12,829 nt of DNA from Paracoccaceae bacterium (lineage in GTDB: Bacteria; Pseudomonadota; Alphaproteobacteria; Rhodobacterales; Rhodobacteraceae). Under the pieces are notes generated by a model. The model saw only the letters and a program-made list of their open reading frames with translations. It did no database searches and had not been told where the DNA came from. The stretch is taken from NCBI GenBank assembly GCA_027069385.1, contig JALXER010000302.1, forward strand, positions 1-12,829. The letters run 5' to 3'. Each line of letters begins with the position of its first letter. Position 1 is the first letter of the stretch. Below are positions 7,317-12,829 of the stretch, in pieces. The translations under genes and the position numbers were made by a program.

Positions 7317-8531
7317 TCAATCAATGATATGGTGATCCGGTCCATAGGGAAAGCCGGTGATATTGCGCGCGCCGGTTTCCTCGACCACCAGAATATCGTG
7401 TTCGCGATATCCACCGGCACCCGGTGTCCCCAGCGGCACCGTAAGCATCGGTTCGATGGATACCACCATGCCCGGTTGCAGCACCGTTTCGATATCCTCG
7501 CGCAGTTCCAGACCGGCCTCGCGGCCATAATAGTGCGACAAGACGCCAAACGAATGCCCATACCCGAAAGAGCGGTATTGCAGCAGGTCGCGCGCGGCGA
7601 AAAAATCGTTGATCCGGGCGGTGATGTCACAGCAGCGCGCGCCGGGTTTGATCAGCGACAGGCCCAGTTCATGGGCCTCGACATTGGCTTGCCACAGCTT
7701 TAGCGAGGCAACGTCGGGTTGGCCCAGAAACAAGGTGCGTTCCAGCGCGGTATAATAGCCCGAGATCATCGGAAAGGCATTGAGGCTAAGGATATCACCG
7801 TGCTGCAAGGCCCGCGTCGTTACCGGATTATGCGCGCCGTCGGTGTTCAGCCCCGACTGGAACCAGACCCATGTGTCGCGCAATTCGCTGTCGGGAAAGC
7901 TGCGCGCAATTTCAAGTTCCATCGCATCGCGCCCGGCCATGGCCACGTCGATTTCACGCGCGCCCGGGCGGATGGCCTGTCGAATTGCCGCGCCGCCAAT
8001 ATCGGCAATGCGCGCGCCCTGTTCGATCAAAGCGATCTCGGCGGCGGATTTCACCATTCGTTGCGCCATCGCGGCAGGGGCGATATCGACCACTTGCGGG
8101 GCGTTCAGGGTTTCGCGCAAAAGGTCGGATTGCGCCAGCGTCAGGTGGTCGCCTTCTATCCCGATCCGTGCCGGAGTCCCCGCCACATGGCGCACGGCAC
8201 GCCAGTAATTGTTGCGCTTCCAGTCGGTATAGACCAGATTGGCAACCGCACCACGCCGCGCGGGTTGACCGCCGTCGATATTGGCGCTGATGGTTATCGC
8301 GTGGTCAGGGGTGACCACCAAGGCATAGGGCCGCCCGAACGAACAATACAAAAAACCGCTATAGTAGGCGATAGCGTGCATCGAGGTCAGCAACACCGCC
8401 GGCAGATCTTGGGCCGCCATGATGTCACGCAGCCCTTTCAGCCGTCGGTCATATTCGGACGCATCAAAGGGCAGGGGCGGCGGGGTGCCATTGGCAAAAG
8501 TGAAGAATTCGGGGCGGGAAAAGGGTTCCAT
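7317..8531 (-). CDS. Creatinase (creatine amidinohydrolase), M24 'pita-bread' family
   Basis: The 404-residue product has the length of characterised Pseudomonas creatinase (about 403) and shares long identical-looking blocks with it as I recall that sequence: FLYCSFGRPYALVVT (60-74), SGLNTDGAHNPVTTR (226-240), SLNAFPMISGYYTALERTLF (249-268), YGHSFGVLSHYYGREAGLEL (324-343) and GAGGYREHDILVV (371-383). Expected active-site residues are present: His234 (general acid/base), Glu264, Glu360, His326, His378, Arg67 and Arg337. Creatinases lack the metal-binding set of M24 peptidases, so a peptidase role is unlikely. The reaction is creatine + water to sarcosine + urea, in the cytosol. The start at 8531 follows CCGGAG; 21 further in-frame codons upstream are not conserved-looking. 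No sarcosine oxidase, creatininase or urease gene is adjacent. Confidence 0.92.
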   Translation of the reverse strand: MEPFSRPEFFTFANGTPPPLPFDASEYDRRLKGLRDIMAAQDLPAVLLTSMHAIAYYSGFLYCSFGRPYALVVTPDHAITISANIDGGQPARRGAVANLVYTDWKRNNYWRAVRHVAGTPARIGIEGDHLTLAQSDLLRETLNAPQVVDIAPAAMAQRMVKSAAEIALIEQGARIADIGGAAIRQAIRPGAREIDVAMAGRDAMELEIARSFPDSELRDTWVWFQSGLNTDGAHNPVTTRALQHGDILSLNAFPMISGYYTALERTLFLGQPDVASLKLWQANVEAHELGLSLIKPGARCCDITARINDFFAARDLLQYRSFGYGHSFGVLSHYYGREAGLELREDIETVLQPGMVVSIEPMLTVPLGTPGAGGYREHDILVVEETGARNITGFPYGPDHHIID

Positions 8532-8582
8532 GGTATGGCTCCGGTGGGTTTCCGGGCGTGCAGGAAAAAGAGGAAAACAGGC

Positions 8583-8599
8583 CGGCGACGCCATCGCCG
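8583..8599. other. Short hairpin in the creatinase leader
   Basis: CGGCGA (8583-8588) and TCGCCG (8594-8599) form a 6-bp stem with a 5-base loop, about 50-70 bases upstream of the creatinase start. It may stabilise the leader mRNA. No riboswitch fold was recognised. Confidence 0.3.
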
Positions 8600-8603
8600 C
8601 GTC

Positions 8604-8633
8604 AATTTAACGTTAAAAATTCCTGAAATTCAA
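8604..8633 (-). promoter_or_regulatory. Candidate creatinase promoter overlapped by a palindrome
   Basis: On the minus strand TTGAAT (8633-8628) and TAAATT (8609-8604) are 18 bases apart, which is a passable sigma-70 promoter. A perfect 12-bp palindrome TTTAACGTTAAA (8606-8617) covers the -10 box and the 3' end of the spacer. A protein bound there would block polymerase, so this is a plausible repressor operator. No regulator gene is next to it. Confidence 0.35.
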
Positions 8634-8718
8634 CCATTCGCGCGGTTTTTTCTGGTGCGAATCCGGCGATGGGAACATGATCGGGGCATTATCAACCCAG
8701 TCGGATTTTATTGTTCAT

Positions 8719-8755
8719 TCGGCAACTTACTATTTTTCAAACCTGCCGATTTTTT
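8719..8755 (+). other. Hairpin plus T-run in the leader of the 308-residue gene
   Basis: TCGGCA (8719-8724) and TGCCGA (8744-8749) form a 6-bp stem with a 19-base loop, followed directly by six T residues (8750-8755). It is terminator-like and sits 44-80 bases upstream of the start codon. It could be an attenuator, or it could block transcription entering from the left. Confidence 0.3.
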
Positions 8756-8798
8756 AAGCGGTGTATCTGTCCGGCGTATTTTATCGGAGAAAATGATT

Positions 8799-9725
8799 AT
8801 GCCTATTCCCCAACGTCCGCGGTTTCGCGGGAAAATCCATTATCCGCCCAACCCTCAGGGTGCGGCCATGCCCGTAGCCGGTGCGCGCGTGCGCATCTGG
8901 GATCAGGATGCAAACGGCAAGAACGAATTGCTGATCGATACCCATACCACATCCAGCGGGCGCTTTAATGTGCGCGCCAGCCGCCCCTGGCAAGACCGGA
9001 CCCGCATACCGCTGCCCTTTGGGCGCTCGACCACCATTCCGGACCCGTCCGACATTCCGGTGTTTATCATCAAGATCGAAGACCCGAGCACCGGTAACGA
9101 AATGCAGGTTCCTTTTGTCTATATCAACGATTCAATCGAATTGCCGATGGTGGTGGTCTGGGGGCCGCCCGCCCCGACCGGCTCGGGTGGCGGGCTAAAC
9201 TTGGGTTCGCTGGTGGGAACGATTGGCGGCATTGCGACCTCGGCCAGCAAGATCATGGACATCAACAGCACGGCCGTCAGTCTGGTCGATGCGCCCGAAA
9301 AGGTCTGGGAACTGGTCAAGGACGATGTCGAGGCCGGCAAAAAGGTGACGGTCAAGTTCAGCGATATGTTCGCCGGTCCGGCATTTGCATTGCCATTCAA
9401 GGGGAGCAAACTTGATTATGCGGAAATCCGCGAAAGGGTGTGTGACCTGCTGCATATCGACAAGACCTCCAGCGTGCTGACCATCAACCCCGATCCGGCA
9501 ACCCTGGCCGCGATCGTGGTTATCATCTTTATCCTGTTCGTTGCTTCGCCCCTTGCGATTGCCAGCGCGATATTTCTGGTGATTTTGGCGATCACGATCC
9601 TGCTGGCGGTGATTTACGGGTTTCGGGTCGAGGTCACCAAGACCGACACCGCATCGGCCGGTGGCACTAACAGTGTGCCGATTCCGCTGTCTGATCTGAA
9701 GGTGGTACTGATTCCTCCGGCCTAA
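8799..9725 (+). CDS. Unknown protein: beta-rich N-terminal half and C-terminal membrane hairpin
   Basis: I do not recognise this 308-residue protein. Residues about 10-120 look beta-rich and begin like a transthyretin/carboxypeptidase-regulatory-type sandwich: a PVAGARVRIWDQD strand, then LLIDTHTTSSGRFNV, where such domains place a T-x-x-x-G-x-F turn. A Gly-rich linker (128-146) leads to a mixed helical part (147-222). A very hydrophobic stretch follows (234-275), long enough for two closely packed transmembrane helices, then RVEVTKTD and a short polar tail. There is no signal peptide, so the beta part may be cytoplasmic with the hairpin in the inner membrane, or the protein may be exported by another route. 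GGAG (8786-8789) is 9 bases from the ATG at 8799 and 3 bases from an in-frame ATG at 8793; 8799 is preferred. The gene is monocistronic and divergent from creatinase, with its own terminator. Confidence 0.8.
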   Translation: MPIPQRPRFRGKIHYPPNPQGAAMPVAGARVRIWDQDANGKNELLIDTHTTSSGRFNVRASRPWQDRTRIPLPFGRSTTIPDPSDIPVFIIKIEDPSTGNEMQVPFVYINDSIELPMVVVWGPPAPTGSGGGLNLGSLVGTIGGIATSASKIMDINSTAVSLVDAPEKVWELVKDDVEAGKKVTVKFSDMFAGPAFALPFKGSKLDYAEIRERVCDLLHIDKTSSVLTINPDPATLAAIVVIIFILFVASPLAIASAIFLVILAITILLAVIYGFRVEVTKTDTASAGGTNSVPIPLSDLKVVLIPPA

Positions 9726-9737
9726 ACGGTTTTGCGC

Positions 9738-9763
9738 AAAGGCCGTCTTTGTCGGCGGCCTTT
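9738..9763 (+). terminator. Rho-independent terminator of the 308-residue gene
   Basis: AAAGGCCG (9738-9745) and CGGCCTTT (9756-9763) form a perfect 8-bp stem with a 10-base loop, 13 bases after the stop codon. The stem has A-tract and T-tract ends, as in bidirectional terminators. The T tract is short. Confidence 0.65.
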
Positions 9764-9817
9764 GACATTTGCATCCCTGCGGGATTCCGGCTAAAGCATT
9801 CCCGAAAGGGGCGCATA

Positions 9818-10216
9818 ATGATTGGAAATCTGAACCATGTGGCCATTGCCGTGCCTGATCTGGATGCGGCCGTGGCGACCTATCGCGATACGCTGGGGGC
9901 CAGCGTGGGTGCGCCGCAAGACGAACCCGACCACGGGGTGACGGTGGTATTCATTACTCTGCCCAACACCAAGATAGAGCTGCTCTATCCGTTGGGCGAT
10001 AACAGCCCGATTGCCGGGTTTCTGGCCAGGAATCCAGGCGGCGGCATTCATCATATCTGTTACGAGGTCGCGGATATAGAGGCCGCGCGCGACCACCTGC
10101 TGGCCCGCGGTGCGCGGGTGCTGGGTGATATCAAAACCGGTGCCCATGGCAAACCGGTGCTGTTCTTGCACCCCAAAGATTTTACCGGAACCCTTGTTGA
10201 ACTGGAACAGTTATGA
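9818..10216 (+). CDS. mce: Methylmalonyl-CoA epimerase
   Basis: The 132-residue product is a vicinal-oxygen-chelate (glyoxalase) fold protein of the usual length for methylmalonyl-CoA epimerase. Two beta-alpha-beta-beta-beta units are visible. The first starts LNHVAIAVPDLDAAVATYRDTLGA and the second GGGIHHICYEVADIEAAR. Likely metal ligands are His7, Glu54 (KIELLYP), a His of the HH pair at 78-79 and Glu128 (LVELEQL). It interconverts (2R)- and (2S)-methylmalonyl-CoA between propionyl-CoA carboxylase and the B12-dependent mutase. In ethylmalonyl-CoA-pathway bacteria it also accepts ethylmalonyl-CoA. The frame opens at 9749, inside the preceding terminator. The ATG at 9818 is chosen because of the GAAAGGGG site 6 bases upstream and the normal length. 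Its stop overlaps the next gene's start (ATGA), so the two genes are translationally coupled. Confidence 0.94.
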   Translation: MIGNLNHVAIAVPDLDAAVATYRDTLGASVGAPQDEPDHGVTVVFITLPNTKIELLYPLGDNSPIAGFLARNPGGGIHHICYEVADIEAARDHLLARGARVLGDIKTGAHGKPVLFLHPKDFTGTLVELEQL

Positions 10217-10476
10217 CCATCACCTCCGCCCTTGTTCTGTTTGCCGTCATCTGGTTTATGCTGCTGTTCATGGCGCTGCCGCTCGGGCAGAAATCCCAGC
10301 AGGAAGAAGGCGAGCGTGTACCCGGTACGCCGGACTCGGCACCGGTTGATCCGATGATCGGCAAAAAGATGTTCTGGGTAACGGTGATCACCGTTATCCT
10401 GTGGGTGCCGCTGGTGCTGTTTATCTCCTACGGTCCGCTAAGCGTGAAAGACATCGACCTGTACGGACGGATGTAG
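10213..10476 (+). CDS. DUF1467 family small membrane protein
   Basis: This 87-residue protein has two transmembrane helices (about 4-24 and 52-74). They flank a short charged loop with QKSQQEEGERVPGTPDSAPVDP, which is followed by MIGKKMFWVT. Length, two-helix layout and the loop pattern fit the DUF1467 family of alphaproteobacteria, whose function is unknown. Both ends are probably on the same side of the inner membrane. The ATG overlaps the epimerase stop as ATGA, so it is co-translated with mce. This hints at a shared operon rather than a proven shared pathway. It is the last gene before the convergent hairpin region. Confidence 0.85.
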   Translation: MTITSALVLFAVIWFMLLFMALPLGQKSQQEEGERVPGTPDSAPVDPMIGKKMFWVTVITVILWVPLVLFISYGPLSVKDIDLYGRM

Positions 10477-10523
10477 GCGCATAGCTGACCCCGATCCCTT
10501 GCCCCTGAACGCTCCCGCAGTCC

Positions 10524-10555
10524 AGCCTTGCGTTTGGCTAGCCAAACACAAGGCT
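10524..10555. repeat. 32-base near-perfect palindrome
   Basis: The two 16-base arms are complementary except for one C/A mismatch. The centre is the perfect palindrome GTTTGGCTAGCCAAAC (10532-10547) and the outer arms are AGCCTTG and CAAGGCT. It lies 48 bases after the DUF1467 stop. In RNA it would form a long hairpin for the mce transcript; no T tract follows. A second small hairpin, CCGACC-TGC-GGTCGG, follows at 10571-10585. Confidence 0.6.
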
Positions 10556-10586
10556 TCCCTTTGGGCCGGACCGACCTGCGGTCGGC

Positions 10587-10724
10587 AGGGGGGCGTTCCG
10601 CCCCCTCGCGACATACGTCGCTCCCCCCTGAGAGTATTTATGAAAAATGGAAGTCTATTATCATCTTCTTTTCACAAATGCCCCGGGGGTGAATGGCGCT
10701 TGCGCCAGAGGGGGCTGGCCCCCT
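10587..10724. repeat. Inverted pair of REP-like hairpin elements in the convergent gap
   Basis: The gap between the convergent DUF1467 and EI24 genes (10477-10801) holds no gene that I can support. Its core is two similar elements in opposite orientation. The left one (10587-10653) has a G-run/C-run hairpin (10587-10606), a second hairpin GCGAC-ATAC-GTCGC (10608-10621), a C-run, then the tail ATTTATGAAAAATGGAAG. The right one (10663-10724), read on the minus strand, has AGGGGGC-CA-GCCCCCT, a hairpin TGGCGC-AA-GCGCCA, a C-run, then ATTTGTGAAAAGAAGAT. The order of parts is the same with only partial identity, which is how REP/BIME doublets look. A direct repeat GCCGAGGC-GAA-GCCGAGGC (10725-10743) adjoins. 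Confidence 0.6.
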
Positions 10725-10760
10725 GCCGAGGCGAAGCCGAGGCCCGGCCCAACGGGAGGA

Positions 10761-10784
10761 GGCGCATTGCGAATGCAATGCGCC
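10761..10784 (-). terminator. Perfect 10-bp stem-loop downstream of the EI24 gene
   Basis: GGCGCATTGC (10761-10770) and GCAATGCGCC (10775-10784) pair perfectly around a GAAT loop. It begins 18 bases after the EI24 stop on the minus strand, where a transcript end is expected. No T tract follows, so it may be a repeat-derived 3' stabiliser rather than a classical terminator. Confidence 0.45.
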
Positions 10785-10801
10785 GACGACGGGCGGGAGC
10801 G

Positions 10802-11494
10802 CTACGATTGGGGCGGATGTTTTGCCGACAGTCTGTGAAACTGGTGGGTAAAGGTTGCAACGCCAAGTAGCGGCACCAGCAGGTTCAGAACGGGGACCGA
10901 CAGGGGCACGGCCATCAGGATTCCCGCCAGCCAGATTTGCCACCGGTACCTTTTGCGCAGCTTGTCCGCCCCGCGCAGGCCTAGGCGTCGCATGGCGACC
11001 AGTTGAAAATACTCGCGGCCCAGCAGATAGCCGTTCACCAGCCAGAAGATCACCGGGGCGAGCAGTGTCGAGGCGAAATAGATGATCAGTGCCAGCAGGT
11101 TCGCCACCATCATAATGCCCAGAAAGCGCAGGGTTTCCATTACCATGGCGACAATGTTATGGCGCGCGGCGGGCAGGCCGGGGTAGTAGCGTGCTTCGAC
11201 CGCATCGGCGATTTCCTCTAAGAACAAGCCGATAAACAGCATGGCGACGGGGAACATCAGAAAGGCGCTGGATACCAGCACCCCGACAAAGGCGAGGCCG
11301 TCAAACCAGTCACCAAGCGGGATATCTCCGATCCACGGCAGAGAAACTGACCCGGGCAGCAGGCTGCCCAGCGATACCAGCAGATAAAAGGCTGTGGCGA
11401 ACAGGCCGATGGTCAGGCCCAATGCCTTGACCAGCACCCACAGAAATTTGGGGTCGCCCAGCTGTGCCAATGCGCGGCTGAAATCACGGATCAC
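10802..11494 (-). CDS. EI24/CysZ-like multi-pass inner-membrane protein
   Basis: The 230-residue product is very hydrophobic, with helices near 16-45, 66-91, 118-150 and 186-217. It carries the EI24-domain signature VNGYLLGREYFQLVAMRR (153-170), followed by a basic cytoplasmic segment (GADKLRKRYR). The family includes CysZ, which supports sulfate uptake in enterobacteria, but most alphaproteobacterial members are unstudied and no sulfur genes are near. The start is a GTG at 11494 (ATG-less N-terminus, read as fMet), only 6 bases after the stop of the upstream Hint-domain gene. AGGA lies 9 bases ahead of it, overlapping the end of that gene. This spacing implies translational coupling with the Hint gene. 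The substrate is unknown. Confidence 0.85.
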   Translation of the reverse strand: MIRDFSRALAQLGDPKFLWVLVKALGLTIGLFATAFYLLVSLGSLLPGSVSLPWIGDIPLGDWFDGLAFVGVLVSSAFLMFPVAMLFIGLFLEEIADAVEARYYPGLPAARHNIVAMVMETLRFLGIMMVANLLALIIYFASTLLAPVIFWLVNGYLLGREYFQLVAMRRLGLRGADKLRKRYRWQIWLAGILMAVPLSVPVLNLLVPLLGVATFTHQFHRLSAKHPPQS

Positions 11495-11500
11495 GGGCGC

Positions 11501-12538
11501 TTATCCTGCCAACAGGGCCACTTCGGCCAGGCTTAGCAACGGATAGGCGGCGGGCATATCGCCGCTGGCCAGTTCGGGAAACAGCCCCAACAATTCGCGC
11601 CGCGCTGCGCGCTCCAGGCTGTCAAGCCCTGCCGCCACCGGATGGAAGCTCTCCGAGGCCAGCCCGTCGGCGGTGATCACCTCGTGCCGGTCAAACAGAA
11701 TGTGGAAATAGGTAACCCGCGTGGCGCTACTGTCAACGCGGATGCTGCGGTCGTTGCACAGCCCCTTGGCAGCGGCGAGCATTTTCGGCTGGCCAAACAG
11801 CAATGTCGCCAATGTGTCTTCAAGCAGGATGCGGTGGGCTTGTGAAACCCGTGTATCGCGCGCCGGAACCCCCGGCCCCATGGCCGATTTGCGGATCAGC
11901 ACCGGACAGAAATCGGGGTTGGCGGCCATTTCGGCAGGGCCGACCTCGCGCTGGCCAATCCAGCGGATCGCCTGAAGCCCGTGATCGCGGGTCATGACCA
12001 GATCGCCCACGGCCAGATCCTCTATCGGGGTTTCGCCGCGTTCGGTGCGAATACGGGTGCCACGGGTAAAGCAAACCACGCCCGGATTGGGGGTGCCCGC
12101 ACCGATATAATTGCCGTTAACGTCATAGCGCAGTGATTCGCCCGGCGCGGCATCATCGGGATAGGCGATCGACGAGATTGTGACATCGTCATCGCTGGTC
12201 AGGTTGACCGTATCGCCACCGCTGCCGTTGTTGAGCGGTTGCCAGTGGGTCACCGGAACCAGCACCGTACCCGGCGGGACCGGACCATATGCGGCCAGAA
12301 AATCGGCCTCGGAAATATCGGCGTTATACAGAATAGCCACGTCATCGGCGTGCAGGGTCAGATCGGGAACGATACCGGTCGTGCCGCCGGAAATCGAGTC
12401 GTCCAGCGTCCACCCGTTCAGCGACACATCGTCGGGGCCGGTATTGGAAATCTCTACCCATTCATAGTCATTGTCATTGGGCAACGAGTTCGGTGCATCA
12501 TAAAGAATTTCGGTAATCTTAATATCTGTGTCTGCCAT
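11501..12538 (-). CDS. Lamin-tail domain plus Hint domain protein
   Basis: The protein has 345 residues in two parts. Residues 5-145 form a lamin-tail-like beta sandwich: IKITEILYDAP, DYEWVEISNTGPDDVSLNGWTLDD and a repeat-like Asp/Gly-rich surface, as in secreted bacterial LTD proteins. Residues 155-300 form a Hint domain starting at Cys156 (VCFTRGTRIRTERGETPIEDLAVGDLV), with DHGLQAIRWIG (185-195), QAHRILLE (233-240) and YFHILFDRHEVITADGLASESFHP (277-300). The C-terminus AYPLLSLAEVALL matches the usual end of these proteins. Hint domains can cleave at the bond before the first Cys, which would release the LTD part, although many in this family are untested. There is no Sec signal; similar proteins are thought to leave by type I secretion. 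The start at 12538 follows CGGAG. Confidence 0.88.
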   Translation of the reverse strand: MADTDIKITEILYDAPNSLPNDNDYEWVEISNTGPDDVSLNGWTLDDSISGGTTGIVPDLTLHADDVAILYNADISEADFLAAYGPVPPGTVLVPVTHWQPLNNGSGGDTVNLTSDDDVTISSIAYPDDAAPGESLRYDVNGNYIGAGTPNPGVVCFTRGTRIRTERGETPIEDLAVGDLVMTRDHGLQAIRWIGQREVGPAEMAANPDFCPVLIRKSAMGPGVPARDTRVSQAHRILLEDTLATLLFGQPKMLAAAKGLCNDRSIRVDSSATRVTYFHILFDRHEVITADGLASESFHPVAAGLDSLERAARRELLGLFPELASGDMPAAYPLLSLAEVALLAG

Positions 12539-12614
12539 GGTCTTGCTCCGGGGTTCCCACGTTAGGTGGGTACGACCTTATAGAATTGCAATATGGCGAT
12601 AGTAGGGCGGGGGC

Positions 12615-12829
12615 CTATGTCTCGACCCATTCGGTGATCCGGGCCAGATCGGGGCGCGGGCGTTCGGGGGGAATGCGGGTCTGGGTGCCGATATGGATAA
12701 AACCGGCCAGAAATTCGTGCGGGGCAAGGTTCAGGCCGGTTTGAACGAATTCGCGATCAAAGGCCAAAGGCCCGCTTAGCCAGCTTGCCCCCCAGCCGCT
12801 GGCCAACGCACCGTTGAGCAACGCAAGGC
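12615..12829 (-). CDS. Nitroreductase family protein, C-terminal part
   Basis: The gene is transcribed leftwards and only its last 71 or so codons are in the window; the N-terminal FMN-binding part lies beyond the right edge. The visible segment, LLNGALASGWGASWLSGPLAFD ... LAPHEFLAGFIHIGTQTRIPPERPRPDL, fits the C-terminal half of nitroreductase-family flavoproteins of proteobacteria. In these, GWGASWLSGP contributes to the FMN/substrate pocket and the GFIHIGTP-like strand precedes the PERPRPDL tail. Such enzymes reduce nitro groups, quinones or similar acceptors with NAD(P)H. The substrate cannot be read from this part. It ends 76 bases before the Hint gene, on the same strand, so co-transcription is possible. 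Confidence 0.85.
   Translation of the reverse strand, partial: LALLNGALASGWGASWLSGPLAFDREFVQTGLNLAPHEFLAGFIHIGTQTRIPPERPRPDLARITEWVET

Noticed and set aside
7719..8790. N-terminal extension of the 308-residue gene running through the creatinase gene
   Set aside because: The open frame is antisense to creatinase. The ribosome site at 8786-8789 and the switch to sensible protein sequence mark the real start near 8799.
9762..9797. Perfect TTGACA -35 box (9762-9767) upstream of mce
   Set aside because: No acceptable -10 hexamer lies 16-18 bases downstream, and the match overlaps the tail of the preceding terminator.
10499..10870. Small frames in the convergent gap on both strands
   Set aside because: They run through hairpin repeats and are Arg/Gly/Pro rich, so repeat structure explains them better than coding.

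Overview
The window looks like chromosomal DNA of a GC-rich alphaproteobacterium, most likely Rhodobacteraceae (Roseobacter-like). The signs are a Hint-domain protein of the type common in that family, a DUF1467 protein coupled to methylmalonyl-CoA epimerase, a form II CO-dehydrogenase-like gene set, and intergenic hairpin repeats carrying a GAGTATTT-type tail. The taxonomic call is inference from gene content and family recollection. No phage, transposase or CRISPR array was seen.

Layout, left to right. (1) Positions 1-2795, plus strand: the 3' part of a mercuric-reductase-like flavoprotein disulfide reductase, then a membrane sensor histidine kinase with no response regulator beside it. (2) Positions 2821-2937: a tRNA-Arg(ACG) with its own promoter. 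(3) Positions 3153-8531, minus strand, transcribed leftwards: creatinase, a YCII-domain protein, then coxS-coxL-coxM of the form II type. CoxL carries the AYRGAGR loop rather than the CO-oxidising AYxCSFR loop, so the substrate is open. The five genes could be one unit, but a weak terminator-like hairpin and an inverted repeat lie in front of coxS. (4) Positions 8532-8798: an AT-rich divergent promoter region. (5) Positions 8799-9725, plus strand: a 308-residue protein of unknown function with a beta-rich N-terminal half and a C-terminal hydrophobic hairpin, closed by a good terminator. (6) Positions 9818-10476, plus strand: methylmalonyl-CoA epimerase and a DUF1467 membrane protein, overlapping by ATGA. 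(7) Positions 10477-10801: a convergent gap filled with hairpins, including two related elements in inverted orientation. (8) Positions 10802-12829, minus strand: the end of a nitroreductase, then a lamin-tail plus Hint-domain protein and, 6 bases after it, an EI24/CysZ-like multi-pass membrane protein.

Functionally, creatinase would release sarcosine and urea from creatine, and the molybdenum hydroxylase beside it may act on an unidentified small molecule. The epimerase belongs to propionyl-CoA/ethylmalonyl-CoA metabolism. The most open material is the 308-residue protein, the creatinase/YCII/molybdenum-hydroxylase linkage, the lamin-tail/Hint/EI24 pair and the inverted hairpin elements.
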